Assembly: GCF_900115785.1 (NCBI RefSeq)
Contig: NZ_FOYS01000003.1
Location: forward strand, 248,001-312,000
Direction: 5' to 3'
Length of the DNA stretch: 64,000 nt
From: Halogeometricum limi
GTDB lineage: Archaea > Halobacteriota > Halobacteria > Halobacteriales > Haloferacaceae
Below are positions 44,803 to 52,922 of this stretch, piece by piece. The notes under the pieces were generated by a model, which made no database searches, was not told where the DNA came from, and worked only from the letters and a program-made list of their open reading frames with translations. The translations under genes were made by a program, and so were the position numbers. How positions within the stretch are numbered: the first letter of the stretch is position 1; each line of letters opens with the position of its first letter.

Positions 44803-45452
44803 CGTTCACCTCCCACTGTGTTGCGTATCACGCGGTCTGCCTCTTCGCGGGCCTTAGTTTCCCCCGTACGTAAAGCCTTCCAAACGCGGTCCGACCGCAC
44901 GACGGCGCGCACCGCGTCGCGTCGCTCCGCGGCGGTGTACGGTCCCGCTCTGAGTTCCTCGCGCAACGCGCCGGTCAACTCGGCCATCGCTCCCGCACCG
45001 TCGAGTTCGGCCTCGATTCGCTCGCGCAGGTGTTTCGAGAGCGCCGGACTCGCCCCGCCCGTCGAGATGGCGACGCGAACGTCGCCGTCTTCGACCGTCG
45101 CGGGCACGACGACGCTCTTCGTCAACCCGTCGACGCTCCGACTCCGGTCCGCCCGGTTCACGAGTGCGCCCACCTCGTCGGCGGCGTCGCCGACGGCGTC
45201 GTTCACCGCTTCGTCGTCCGTCGCGGCGACGACCAGCGCGGGGTCCACCCGCCGGACCCAGTCCGCCGCGTCCTCCGGCGTCGGCGCGGCCCGGACGAGT
45301 TCGGCGTCGCCGTAGTCGTTCGCATCGAACGTCGGACTCACGACGGTCACCGCGGCCTCAGCGGCGAAGCGCCTGGCTTTCCGCGCTCCGACGGGGCCGC
45401 CGCCGAAGACGAGCACTCGTTCGTCCGTGAAGTCGTGATAGAGTGGTATCAC
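44799..45452 (-). CDS. precorrin-2 dehydrogenase / sirohydrochlorin ferrochelatase-like protein
   Basis: A 217-residue protein of the Met8p/CysG N-terminal type. The NAD-binding loop is VFGGGPVGARKA (15-26) and the catalytic region has the ATDDEAVN block, with VNRADR...STGGASPALS after it. It oxidises precorrin-2 to sirohydrochlorin, and some homologues also insert iron. It lies between the siroheme decarboxylase and hemA genes and overlaps hemA by 4 nt, matching the siroheme-dependent heme pathway. Confidence 0.92.
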   Translation of the reverse strand: MIPLYHDFTDERVLVFGGGPVGARKARRFAAEAAVTVVSPTFDANDYGDAELVRAAPTPEDAADWVRRVDPALVVAATDDEAVNDAVGDAADEVGALVNRADRSRSVDGLTKSVVVPATVEDGDVRVAISTGGASPALSKHLRERIEAELDGAGAMAELTGALREELRAGPYTAAERRDAVRAVVRSDRVWKALRTGETKAREEADRVIRNTVGGER

Positions 45453-45479
45453 TGGTGTCGTATCTCCGTCGCCCGTGTC

Positions 45480-46571
45480 TCACTCGGTGTTCGCGTCGGC
45501 GCGTTCGGCCATCCGGATGCCCGTCTTCTTCAGGATGCGCGTGGAGAACAGCGTGTCCCAGTCGCCCTGCGTCTCGTCCGTGGTCCGGTCGCCCACGTCC
45601 CAGTACTCGTTCATCACGTCGCGCACCTGTTCGATTCGGGCCTCGCTCTCTGCTTCGGACCGGCCGTGCGTCATCGCGAAGAAGTTGTACGGCCAGACGC
45701 CCTCGTGTCGCGGCCGGCGGTAACAGTGCGTCACGAAGTCGAGGGAGGCGACGGCCGGACCGACTTCCTGGACCACCTCGTCGGGCACGTCCCAGACGGT
45801 CATCCCGTTCTCGGTGTAGCCGAGGGCGTAGTGGTTCGGGATGACGCCCACGCGTCGGACCTTCCCCTCCAACTCGAACCGCTTGATAGTCCGGACGACC
45901 CAGTCGGTGTCTTTGCCTATCGCGTCGGCGACGTCCGCGTACGGCGTGCGCGAGACGGGGAGACCGCCCTGAATCTCCAGCACCAGGTCGCGTTCGTCCG
46001 GCGTCAGCGTCCGGCGGTCCTCGGGTTCGACCGCCGGCCCGAGATGCGAGAGGTCGAGGTCGCCGTCCGGAATCGGCCCGTCCAGCATGAACTTCGCCTC
46101 GACGCGGAACTCGTCGCGCTTGGGGAGGTTGTACGTCGGTTGGCCCGTCTCGTCTTCGATTTCGTCCAGCACCTCCTCGACGCGGTCCTCGTCGGCGACG
46201 CTGACGACGAACCACATGTTGAGGTGCGGGTGTTCGCGTTCGTAGTTGTGCGCTACCTCTCTGTGGGCGTTCACTTGCTCGGCCACCTCGTCGAACCGGT
46301 CGGGCGGCGCGTGCATCGCGACCAGCGTGGCCGTTCCGCCTATCTCCTCGGCGTTGACGAGTGCGCCGAACCGCGTGAGGACGCCCGTCTCGTCGAGGTG
46401 ACGGACGCGTTCGACCAACGCCGACTCGGTCACGTCGACGCCGCGTTCTCGGAGCGCTTCTGCGGCCGGTTCGAACGGCCGTTCGACCACCGGAAACCCG
46501 CCCTGAAACCCGTTGACGATGGCCCGATCGAGGTCCGTCAACTCGGCTCTATCGACGTCGGCCCTGCTCAT
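45480..46571 (-). CDS. siroheme decarboxylase, fused AhbA/AhbB
   Basis: A 363-residue protein made of two Lrp/AsnC-like halves, each an HTH plus RAM domain. In archaea this enzyme converts siroheme to didecarboxysiroheme in the alternative heme pathway. The N-terminal half has HNYEREHPHLNMWF and the C-terminal half the matching CYRRPRHEGVWPYNFFAMTHG, whose His and Arg are the expected catalytic positions. The two halves are normally separate AhbA and AhbB. A TATA box is about 26 nt upstream. Confidence 0.9.
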   Translation of the reverse strand: MSRADVDRAELTDLDRAIVNGFQGGFPVVERPFEPAAEALRERGVDVTESALVERVRHLDETGVLTRFGALVNAEEIGGTATLVAMHAPPDRFDEVAEQVNAHREVAHNYEREHPHLNMWFVVSVADEDRVEEVLDEIEDETGQPTYNLPKRDEFRVEAKFMLDGPIPDGDLDLSHLGPAVEPEDRRTLTPDERDLVLEIQGGLPVSRTPYADVADAIGKDTDWVVRTIKRFELEGKVRRVGVIPNHYALGYTENGMTVWDVPDEVVQEVGPAVASLDFVTHCYRRPRHEGVWPYNFFAMTHGRSEAESEARIEQVRDVMNEYWDVGDRTTDETQGDWDTLFSTRILKKTGIRMAERADANTE

Positions 46572-46620
46572 ATCTCCCCCTCGGGAGTGCGCGAGGATAA
46601 GTATCTCGAACGAGGCGGTC

Positions 46621-46720
46621 CGTGGAGTCGGCGGGGGTAGTGGGAGCGGGTGGAGTCGGTGGGGCCGGCGGGGTTAGTGGGGTCGGGCGGAGTCGTCGGA
46701 GTCGACGGGGTCGGCGACGG
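46621..46720 (+). repeat. G-rich low-complexity tract
   Basis: About 100 nt of irregular repeats of GGAGTCGG-, GGGGCCGG- and GGGGTTAG-like units on the plus strand, with runs such as GGGGG, GGG, GGGG, GGGG in close spacing that could form a G-quadruplex. It separates the heme operon from the next gene and may work as a transcription end or spacer. A minus-strand frame across it is low complexity and not a gene. Confidence 0.5.
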
Positions 46721-46740
46721 TGTCCCCGCGAGTGCCGGAG

Positions 46741-47139
46741 TCAGGGAACCTGCGTCACGCGGTCGACGTGGTCGAGCGATTCGAGGTCGGCGACCAGTTC
46801 GTCCTGGTCGACGCCGGCTTCGTAGTAGAACACGAGGTCGAAGGTGCCGTTTCTGAGGAGTTGCTGGCACTCCCAGACGAACTCGTCGTCCTCCAGCGTG
46901 AGGCCTTGAAACTGGTTCGAGGAGAAGTTCGTGTCGTCGTTCCCGGCGTAGATGTACGTCTCGCCCTTCTCGGCGCGCCCGGCGATGACCTCGTTGACGT
47001 CGACGGTGAGTTCGTGCATCTCGAGGTCCTCCTGCCCGGAGAGGTCCGTGTGGACGATGGCGCCGAGAAGTTCGATGTCGCCCGGTTCTAACAGCGCCAT
47101 CGTACGTTTGTAGAGGTCGTCGTCTACGGTCTCACTCAT
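46741..47139 (-). CDS. haloarchaeal DUF5778-like protein
   Basis: A 132-residue acidic soluble protein. It has a regular alpha-beta pattern (LLGAIVHTDLSGQEDLEMHELTVDV, YIYAGNDDTNFSSNQFQGLT, LLRNGTFDLVFYYEAG). It matches my recollection of DUF5778, which is found in haloarchaea and often near uppS; the label is not certain. No catalytic motif. It is divergent from uppS, with promoters in the 184-nt gap between. Confidence 0.8.
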   Translation of the reverse strand: MSETVDDDLYKRTMALLEPGDIELLGAIVHTDLSGQEDLEMHELTVDVNEVIAGRAEKGETYIYAGNDDTNFSSNQFQGLTLEDDEFVWECQQLLRNGTFDLVFYYEAGVDQDELVADLESLDHVDRVTQVP

Positions 47140-47323
47140 GGGTAGACGTAGACCACGGGGGATAAACGAATGGCGGTTCGTCTCCGCCCTCGACCCGAAC
47201 ACAGCCGAATTGGCCGAAATCTTGATAGGCCATCTTTCTGTACAGATATGCAGACTCTCGGAGATAACTGAACGTGATGCGAGAACGAAAAGAATCATAC
47301 GTCTCGGAAGGGTTTCCCCTCCA

Positions 47324-48259
47324 ATGAGACAGTGGCTTCGTCGGCAGTTCGACGGCGCATACGAGCGGATGCTCCGCCGCGAACTCGGCGACGGACCGGC
47401 ACACGTCGCCATCATCCAAGACGGCAACCGCCGGTACGCCCGCAGTCGCGGCGACGACGCGCCCGACGGACACAGAGAAGGGGCGAAGACGACCGAACGC
47501 GTCCTCGACTGGTGTGACGAATCCGGCGTCGAGGAACTGACGCTGTACGCCTTCTCGACCGAGAACTTCGACCGTCCGCAGGAGGAACTCGACCCCCTGT
47601 TCGACCTCATCGAGGGGAAACTGTACGAGTTCGCCGACGCCGAACGCGTCCACGACGCCGAGGTGAGAATCTCCGCTATCGGCGAGGTGGAACGGCTCCC
47701 TGACCGACTCCGCCAGGCCGTCGACTACGCCGAGGGGCGGACGAGCGACTACGACAATTTCCGTCTGAACATCGCGCTGGCGTACGGCGGGCGCGCGGAA
47801 CTCCTCGGCGCCGTCCGCAACGTCGCCGAAGACGTCGAGTCGGGCGAACTCGCCGCCGAAGACGTCTCCGTCGAGGAGATAGACGACCGCCTCTGCCGGC
47901 AACCCGCCCGCGACGTCGACCTCATCATCCGAACCGGCGGCGACGAACGGACCTCGAACTTCCTGCCGTGGCACGCCAACGGGAACGAAGCGGCCGTCTA
48001 CTTCTGTGCGCCGTACTGGCCGGAGTTCTCGAAGGTGGACTTCCTCCGCGGCCTGCGAACGTACGAGTCGCGCGAGAAGTCGTGGCAGCGCACCCGAACC
48101 GAACGTGCCGTCGCTCTCGTCCGGTCCGCGGCGGAGACGGAACTCGCCGAGGCGAAAGCCGTCGCCGGCCGCCTCCGCAAACAGTTGCCCACCGCGGGTG
48201 CCGAAGAGGTGTCCGCGGAGTTGGAGCGACAGGGGCGCGAGGCGGAGTTAGTCGAGTAG
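47324..48259 (+). CDS. uppS: cis-prenyltransferase (undecaprenyl diphosphate synthase family)
   Basis: A 311-residue cis-prenyltransferase that elongates allylic diphosphates to polyprenyl carriers for glycan assembly. The catalytic Asp is D33 in IIQDGNRRYAR; the FSTENFDRP block and the C-terminal RTGGDERTSNFLPW are present. The C-terminus is longer than bacterial UppS, as in haloarchaea. The ATG at 47324 gives the usual start. A degenerate homologue is encoded 107 nt downstream on the other strand. Confidence 0.95.
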   Translation: MRQWLRRQFDGAYERMLRRELGDGPAHVAIIQDGNRRYARSRGDDAPDGHREGAKTTERVLDWCDESGVEELTLYAFSTENFDRPQEELDPLFDLIEGKLYEFADAERVHDAEVRISAIGEVERLPDRLRQAVDYAEGRTSDYDNFRLNIALAYGGRAELLGAVRNVAEDVESGELAAEDVSVEEIDDRLCRQPARDVDLIIRTGGDERTSNFLPWHANGNEAAVYFCAPYWPEFSKVDFLRGLRTYESREKSWQRTRTERAVALVRSAAETELAEAKAVAGRLRKQLPTAGAEEVSAELERQGREAELVE

Positions 48260-48365
48260 ACCCGTCCCGACCGACCGTCCCGCCCTCCCGGCGCGACGAG
48301 CGTCGAGTCACCGACCGAACTTCCGTTTCTCACTTCGTTCGCAACGGCGTCGGACGCTTCCTTCG

Positions 48366-48974
48366 TCAGCGTCCGAACCGACGCTGTCGATTCTGGTAGT
48401 CCAGCACCGCTCGCAGGTAGTCTCGCTTCCTGAAGTCGCGCCAGTTCACGTCGGTGAAGTACAGTTCAGAGTAGACGGACTGCCAGATCATGAAGTCCGA
48501 CAGACGCTCCGCGCCCGTCTTGATGAGCAGGTCGGGTTCGTCCGGGAAGACCAGTTGCCGTTCGACGTGTTCGGGGCCCACGTCGTCGGCCGACAGTTCG
48601 CCCTCCTCGACGTCTTCGGCGATGGCGCGCACCACGTCGGCGAACTCGCGCTTGCCGCCGAGTCCGATGCTCACCTGTACGGGTTCGTCGGCGCGTTCCC
48701 TGTCGCCGGGGCCGCGGACGGCGACGGGACGGGGCGACTCCACCTCGCGGAGTTCGCGTTCGAGCGTCGGCACGACGGCTTCGTCGAGGACGCTCACGGA
48801 GATGGTGACGCGGTCGGCGCCGAACTCGAAGGCCCAACTCAGGAACTGTTCGAGCGTCTCGTAGGCCCCCTGTTCTAACAGGTCACGCTCTGTGATGACC
48901 ACCGCGACGTGTTCCGGGGGGTCGGCGCCGTGGCGTCGGAGGCGAAGCGCGAGATAGCCGTCGTACAGTCCCAC
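48366..48974 (-). CDS. degenerate cis-prenyltransferase-family protein
   Basis: A 202-residue relative of UppS that keeps the C-terminal block DLLIKTGAERLSDFMIWQ and the following YSELYFTDVNW, but lacks the catalytic DGN motif: the aligned stretch reads VAVVITERDLLEQG, with T28 where the Asp should be, and the FSTENF block is gone. It resembles the non-catalytic partners of heteromeric cis-prenyltransferases (eukaryotic NgBR/Nus1; reported in Methanosarcina). It may assist the neighbouring active enzyme. Confidence 0.82.
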   Translation of the reverse strand: MGLYDGYLALRLRRHGADPPEHVAVVITERDLLEQGAYETLEQFLSWAFEFGADRVTISVSVLDEAVVPTLERELREVESPRPVAVRGPGDRERADEPVQVSIGLGGKREFADVVRAIAEDVEEGELSADDVGPEHVERQLVFPDEPDLLIKTGAERLSDFMIWQSVYSELYFTDVNWRDFRKRDYLRAVLDYQNRQRRFGR

Positions 48975-49111
48975 GTGACGCGGTGCGTCTTCCCTCCGCT
49001 AAACGTCTCCGGTTCGGGTCGTCGCCGGTGGCCCCTCGCGTCGGCGGACCGCGGCGGAGCGACATACTCTATGTCGGGAGGGTTAAGTGCGCGTCGGGGA
49101 TATCCGATGGT

Positions 49112-50422
49112 GTGCAATCGACGCTCCGGCGTGCGGGCGCGTTCGCCGCTGTGGGGACGCTAGCGCTCGCCGCGCCGGTGTTGGACGTGGCGGCGTTCGC
49201 GCCGTTCGCGGCCGTCGCCCTCGTCGCCGCGTTCCTCGTCACGGAGGGCCCCCTGTTCGAGGTGTTCGCCCGACCGGGCGACCATCAGGACGGCCGACTC
49301 AACGGCCTCGCGGGGTTCGCCCTCGCCGCCGCCGCCCTCGCCATCCTCGTCGCCGCCGTCGACATGCCCGTCTCGCTGTTCGTCACGACGGTGCTCGTCC
49401 TCTCGTACGGCAACCTCGGAAAACAGTTGGTCGCCACCGTCTCCGACGACCCGTTCCTGGGCACCGCGGGGTTCGTCCTCGGCGGCTCTCTCGGCGGCCT
49501 CGCCGGGCAACTCGGCGTCGTCGCGGTGACGGAACTCGCACCGGCGTACCCGCTGTTCGTCTTTCTCGCCTCCGCCGCCGCCCTCGTCGCCGCCCTCTTC
49601 CGCGAGGTGTTGTTCGAGCGCGACGACCCGCTCGTGATGCTCTCGACGGGACTGCTCCTCTGGCTGTTCGACGCGCTCTCCGGACCGGTCGGAGCCGTCG
49701 AAATCGGGGCCGCACTCGCGCTCACCGTCGCCCTCGGCTACGTCTCCTACGCGCTGAAGACGGCGTCCGTCGCGGGGATGCTCTCGGGGGTCCTCCTCAG
49801 CCTCCTCGTCATCATCTTCGGCGGGTTCGGCTGGTTCGCCGTCCTCATGTCCTTTTTCGCCATCGGCGCGCTCTCGACGAAGTTCAAGTACGACGACAAA
49901 CTGAACCGCGGCGTCGCAGAGGAGAACGAGGGGGCCAGAGGGACGAGCAACGTCCTCGGGAACGCCGCCGTCGCCGTCGTGAGCGTCGTCGGCTTCGCCG
50001 CCAGCGGGTGGTTCTCCGTCGACGCCGTCGTCTTCCAGTACGCCTTCGCGGGCTCTATGGCCGCCGCACTCAGCGACACGCTCTCGTCTGAAATCGGCGG
50101 CCTCTACGACAACCCGCGACTCATCACGACGTTCCGGCGCGTCGAACCCGGGACGGACGGCGGCGTGACGTGGCAGGGCGAACTCGCCGGCCTCGTCGGC
50201 GCGGGTATCGTCGCCGTCATCGCGATGCTCCTCCTCTCGGACGTGACCACCCCGTTGGGCGGGGTCGTCGTCTTCTTCGGCGGCCTCGCCGGCATGACCG
50301 CCGACAGCCTCCTCGGTGCGACCATCGAGGGCGACCGAATCGGCAACGAGGCGGTCAACTTCACCGCGACGCTCGTCGGGGCCGTCGTCAGCACGGGCGT
50401 GGCGCTCTTCGTCCTCGGCTGA
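49112..50422 (+). CDS. DUF92-family multi-spanning membrane protein
   Basis: A 436-residue integral membrane protein with about ten helices, of the DUF92 family. The conserved part is KFKYDDKLNRGVAEENEGARG, SMAAALSDTLSSEIGGLY and GMTADSLLGATIEG. A possible phosphatidate- or dolichol-phosphate-related cytidylyl or phosphotransferase role has been suggested by resemblance to VTE6/phytyl-phosphate kinases. The start is GTG 49112 (a TTAAG box lies 26 nt before); longer starts run into the divergent gene's promoter. It couples to the GNAT gene by a 1-nt overlap. Confidence 0.85.
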   Translation: MQSTLRRAGAFAAVGTLALAAPVLDVAAFAPFAAVALVAAFLVTEGPLFEVFARPGDHQDGRLNGLAGFALAAAALAILVAAVDMPVSLFVTTVLVLSYGNLGKQLVATVSDDPFLGTAGFVLGGSLGGLAGQLGVVAVTELAPAYPLFVFLASAAALVAALFREVLFERDDPLVMLSTGLLLWLFDALSGPVGAVEIGAALALTVALGYVSYALKTASVAGMLSGVLLSLLVIIFGGFGWFAVLMSFFAIGALSTKFKYDDKLNRGVAEENEGARGTSNVLGNAAVAVVSVVGFAASGWFSVDAVVFQYAFAGSMAAALSDTLSSEIGGLYDNPRLITTFRRVEPGTDGGVTWQGELAGLVGAGIVAVIAMLLLSDVTTPLGGVVVFFGGLAGMTADSLLGATIEGDRIGNEAVNFTATLVGAVVSTGVALFVLG

Positions 50423-50844
50423 TGGACGGCACCGTCCGCCGCGGCCGACCCGCCGACTTCGACCGACTCGAAACGCTCCAGTCGCACCTCGCGGAACCCG
50501 CTCCCGAACTGCTCGCGGCCGGCAACCTCGTCGGAACGGTGTTCGTGTCGGTCGACGCGCGGAATCGCCCCGTCGGCTACCTCCTCGCCGTCGACGGCGA
50601 CGACGCCTGTTACGTCGCGGAGTTGGTCGTCGACCCCGCCCACCGGCGGGAGGGCCGGGGGCGCGGACTCCTCGGCACCCTGTTCGAGACGCGCCCGTCC
50701 GGCACCGCCGTCACCGTCACCGTCGCTCCGGAGAACGGGGCGGCGCGGTCGCTCTACGAGTCGGTCGGCTTCGAGGAAGACGGCCGCAGACCGGACTACT
50801 TCGAGTCGGGCGACGCCGTCGCGTACCGTCGCGTCTGCGACTGA
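50422..50844 (+). CDS. GNAT-family N-acetyltransferase
   Basis: A 140-residue acetyltransferase. The acetyl-CoA pyrophosphate loop is VVDPAHRREGRGRGLLGTL (QxxGxG/A-like R-x-x-G-x-G), preceded by the beta-4 strand YVAELVV, and the C-terminal block SLYESVGFEEDGRR is typical of RimI-like enzymes. The start ATG overlaps the DUF92 stop by one base (TGATG). Substrate unknown. Confidence 0.9.
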   Translation: MDGTVRRGRPADFDRLETLQSHLAEPAPELLAAGNLVGTVFVSVDARNRPVGYLLAVDGDDACYVAELVVDPAHRREGRGRGLLGTLFETRPSGTAVTVTVAPENGAARSLYESVGFEEDGRRPDYFESGDAVAYRRVCD

Positions 50845-50890
50845 GTCCGCGCCCGCCGACCCGGCGTCGTGCGGTCGAGGGGACGCGCGG

Positions 50891-52396
50891 TCACTCTCGG
50901 GTGTCCAGCAGTTGGTCGGCCGTGCGGAGGCGGACGCTCACGGGCTTTTTGACGAACTCGCCGGTGCGTTCGGCGACGGCGTGGTCGACGCCGCGTTGCG
51001 CCGAGATGTCGGCGAGGCGTTGGTCGAACGCGCCGTCCAACACGACGGCGTAGGGCGGCGTCTCCGCGTCGCGGAGCGCGTCGAACGCCTCGTCGGCGGC
51101 CCGTTCGTCGAGGGTGACGAGGTCGGCGTCGAGAAAGCGGACGTCTCCGGTCTCGGCGACGATGACCTCGCGGACGTGTTCGCGGAGCGACTTCGGTTGG
51201 GTGGTCTCCTCCGTGTCCGCCGTGTCGTCGTCGGACTCGACTTCGGCGACGACGCTCGCGACGCCGTTCGCCGCCCCGTTGCCGCCGGTGTCGGACGGGA
51301 CGGCCGGCGACCCGTCGGCCTCGCCGTCGCGTCGTTCCGGAACCGTCTCCGTCTCCGCCTCTGCGGACGCGTCGACCGTCTCGGTGACCGTCCCGCCGAG
51401 TCGTTCGACGGTGACCTCGGCGTGTGAATCGCCGCCGTCGCCGTCGCTGTCGTCGCCGCCGCCGTCGTGGGTCCCCGTCTCGGAGGGTGGAGTCGCCGCC
51501 TCAGTCGTCGGCGACTCCGGACGAGGGTCCGACGCGTCACCTCCGGGGTCGGAGGCGGCGTCGGTCGTCGCCACGTCGCGGACGCTCCCCTCCGCCGGGA
51601 GCATCTCGGTCGCGACTTTGTTCCGGAGCGCGGACATGACCTCGGGACGCTGCAAGTCCTCGACGGACCGCCCGTCGGGGGCGAACGCGACGTAGTCGAC
51701 GTCGCCGACCTGGACGAGTTCCCGGAGGATGAGTTCGCCGCCGCGGTCACCGTCTAAGAACGCGGTGACCGTGCGGTCCTGCGTCAGTCCGGCGACGGCG
51801 TCGGGGACGTTCGTTCCCTCGACGGCGATGGCGTTCTTGATTCCGAACCGAAGGAGCGTGAGCACGTCCGCGCGTCCCTCGACGACGATGATGGCGTCGG
51901 AGTCGAGGACGCGCGGGCCGGCCGGGAGGCCCTCGTACTCGGTGATGTCTTCGACCCGGACGCTCTCTTTGACCTCTTCGAGAATCTCCGTGGAGGTCAT
52001 GACGCTCTCGTCGAACGAGGAGGCGAGCAGTTCTTTGGCTCTGTCGACCACTTCGCGGCGCTTCGCCTCGCGGACGTCTTCGATGTCCGTGACGCGAACG
52101 TCGGACTGGCACGGACCGACGCGAGTGATGGTCTCCAAGGAGGCGGCGAGGATGGCCGTCTTCACCTTGTCGAGGCTACTGGCGATGGTGACGTTGCCGA
52201 ACGACTGGCCGTTCTCGCTCTCTATCTGTACGTCGATGCGGCCCACTTTCGACGACTGCTGGAGGTCCCGAAGGTCCAGGTCGTCGCCGAGCAGACCTTC
52301 CGTCTGCCCGAAGATAGCGCCGACGACGTCCGACCGTTCGACGACGCCGTCCGCAGTAATCGCGGCGTGAATGAGATATTTTGCTGTATCGTCCAT
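50891..52396 (-). CDS. dnaG: archaeal DnaG-like primase/exosome protein
   Basis: A 501-residue archaeal DnaG. The TOPRIM domain covers about 165-250: E173 in VVEGRADVL and D215/D217 in FLDGDRGG are the metal ligands. Residues about 285-415 are a long acidic Asp/Glu/Ser/Thr linker typical of haloarchaea, then a C-terminal helical domain. The archaeal protein is linked to the exosome and to primase activity. The promoter holds a palindromic TATATA box at 52466-52477. Confidence 0.95.
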   Translation of the reverse strand: MDDTAKYLIHAAITADGVVERSDVVGAIFGQTEGLLGDDLDLRDLQQSSKVGRIDVQIESENGQSFGNVTIASSLDKVKTAILAASLETITRVGPCQSDVRVTDIEDVREAKRREVVDRAKELLASSFDESVMTSTEILEEVKESVRVEDITEYEGLPAGPRVLDSDAIIVVEGRADVLTLLRFGIKNAIAVEGTNVPDAVAGLTQDRTVTAFLDGDRGGELILRELVQVGDVDYVAFAPDGRSVEDLQRPEVMSALRNKVATEMLPAEGSVRDVATTDAASDPGGDASDPRPESPTTEAATPPSETGTHDGGGDDSDGDGGDSHAEVTVERLGGTVTETVDASAEAETETVPERRDGEADGSPAVPSDTGGNGAANGVASVVAEVESDDDTADTEETTQPKSLREHVREVIVAETGDVRFLDADLVTLDERAADEAFDALRDAETPPYAVVLDGAFDQRLADISAQRGVDHAVAERTGEFVKKPVSVRLRTADQLLDTRE

Positions 52397-52699
52397 TGAT
52401 GAAGCACCCCTACTGGGGGATGAGATGATGATGGGTGATGGTGTCCCGAACCGAACCGGTGACGGCCTTATATAAGGGCCGCTGCAGGCAAATAACTATC
52501 GTACTGGAGACTGGTTTCGAACCTCGTCGCGTCGTTCCGCGTTTCGCTCCCCCGTTCGGCCGCCTCGCGTCACTGCTTTGGCCCCTCTCCGTCGACTCGA
52601 AGTGACCGGATTCGACTGACGAAGAAAATAATTCTCCGATTCGAATCATCGAACGAGAAACAGCAATGTTTACTTATTTCGAGTAACTAACACCAACTA
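52397..52699. promoter_or_regulatory. dnaG/DUF3311 divergent intergenic region with palindromic TATA box
   Basis: About 300 nt between dnaG (minus) and the DUF3311 gene (plus). It holds CCTTATATAAGG at 52466-52477, a perfect 12-bp palindrome whose TATA core lies about 70 nt before the dnaG ATG. An AT-rich stretch (AATAATT, TTTACTTATTT) at 52620-52680 is the likely promoter of the DUF3311 transcript. No gene seen. Confidence 0.5.
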
Positions 52700-52921
52700 A
52701 TGACGAGACAGAAGCGCGACTATCTCTGGGTCGGCGTGTTCGCCGTCTTGGTGACGTTCGCCATCCCGTGGTTCCTGTGGCGCGACGCGACGACGTGGGC
52801 GGGACTGCCGGTGTGGTTGTGGTGGCACGTCGGGTGGATGTTCCTCGCCTCGGGGGCGTTCTACCTGTTCACGAGGGGCGCGTGGGACCGTGGGATGAGC
52901 GTCGACGCCGAGGAGGTGTGA
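52700..52921 (+). CDS. DUF3311 small membrane protein (symporter partner)
   Basis: A 73-residue two-helix membrane protein of the DUF3311 type (YLWVGVFAVLVTFAIPWFLW, WWHVGWMFLASGAFYLF). Such proteins are usually encoded just before an SSS symporter and may be its small subunit. Here the symporter starts 1 nt after this stop. Confidence 0.87.
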   Translation: MTRQKRDYLWVGVFAVLVTFAIPWFLWRDATTWAGLPVWLWWHVGWMFLASGAFYLFTRGAWDRGMSVDAEEV

Positions 52922-52922
52922 G

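Noticed and set aside
41927-44809. 960-residue open frame on the minus strand in another phase than the genes there
   Set aside because: It is an antisense/shadow frame of hemA and neighbouring genes, Arg-rich and low in real motifs, as expected in GC-rich DNA where GTG- and long-stop-free frames are common. hemA and the HAD gene read with full motifs.
46568-46870. 100-residue minus-strand frame over the G-rich tract
   Set aside because: Its sequence is Pro/Thr/Arg low complexity created by the tract and overlaps the start of the real heme operon gene; no credible start or domain.
52410-52649. 79-residue minus-strand frame upstream of dnaG
   Set aside because: It covers the dnaG promoter and the palindromic TATA box and has a random Ser/Arg composition; not a gene.
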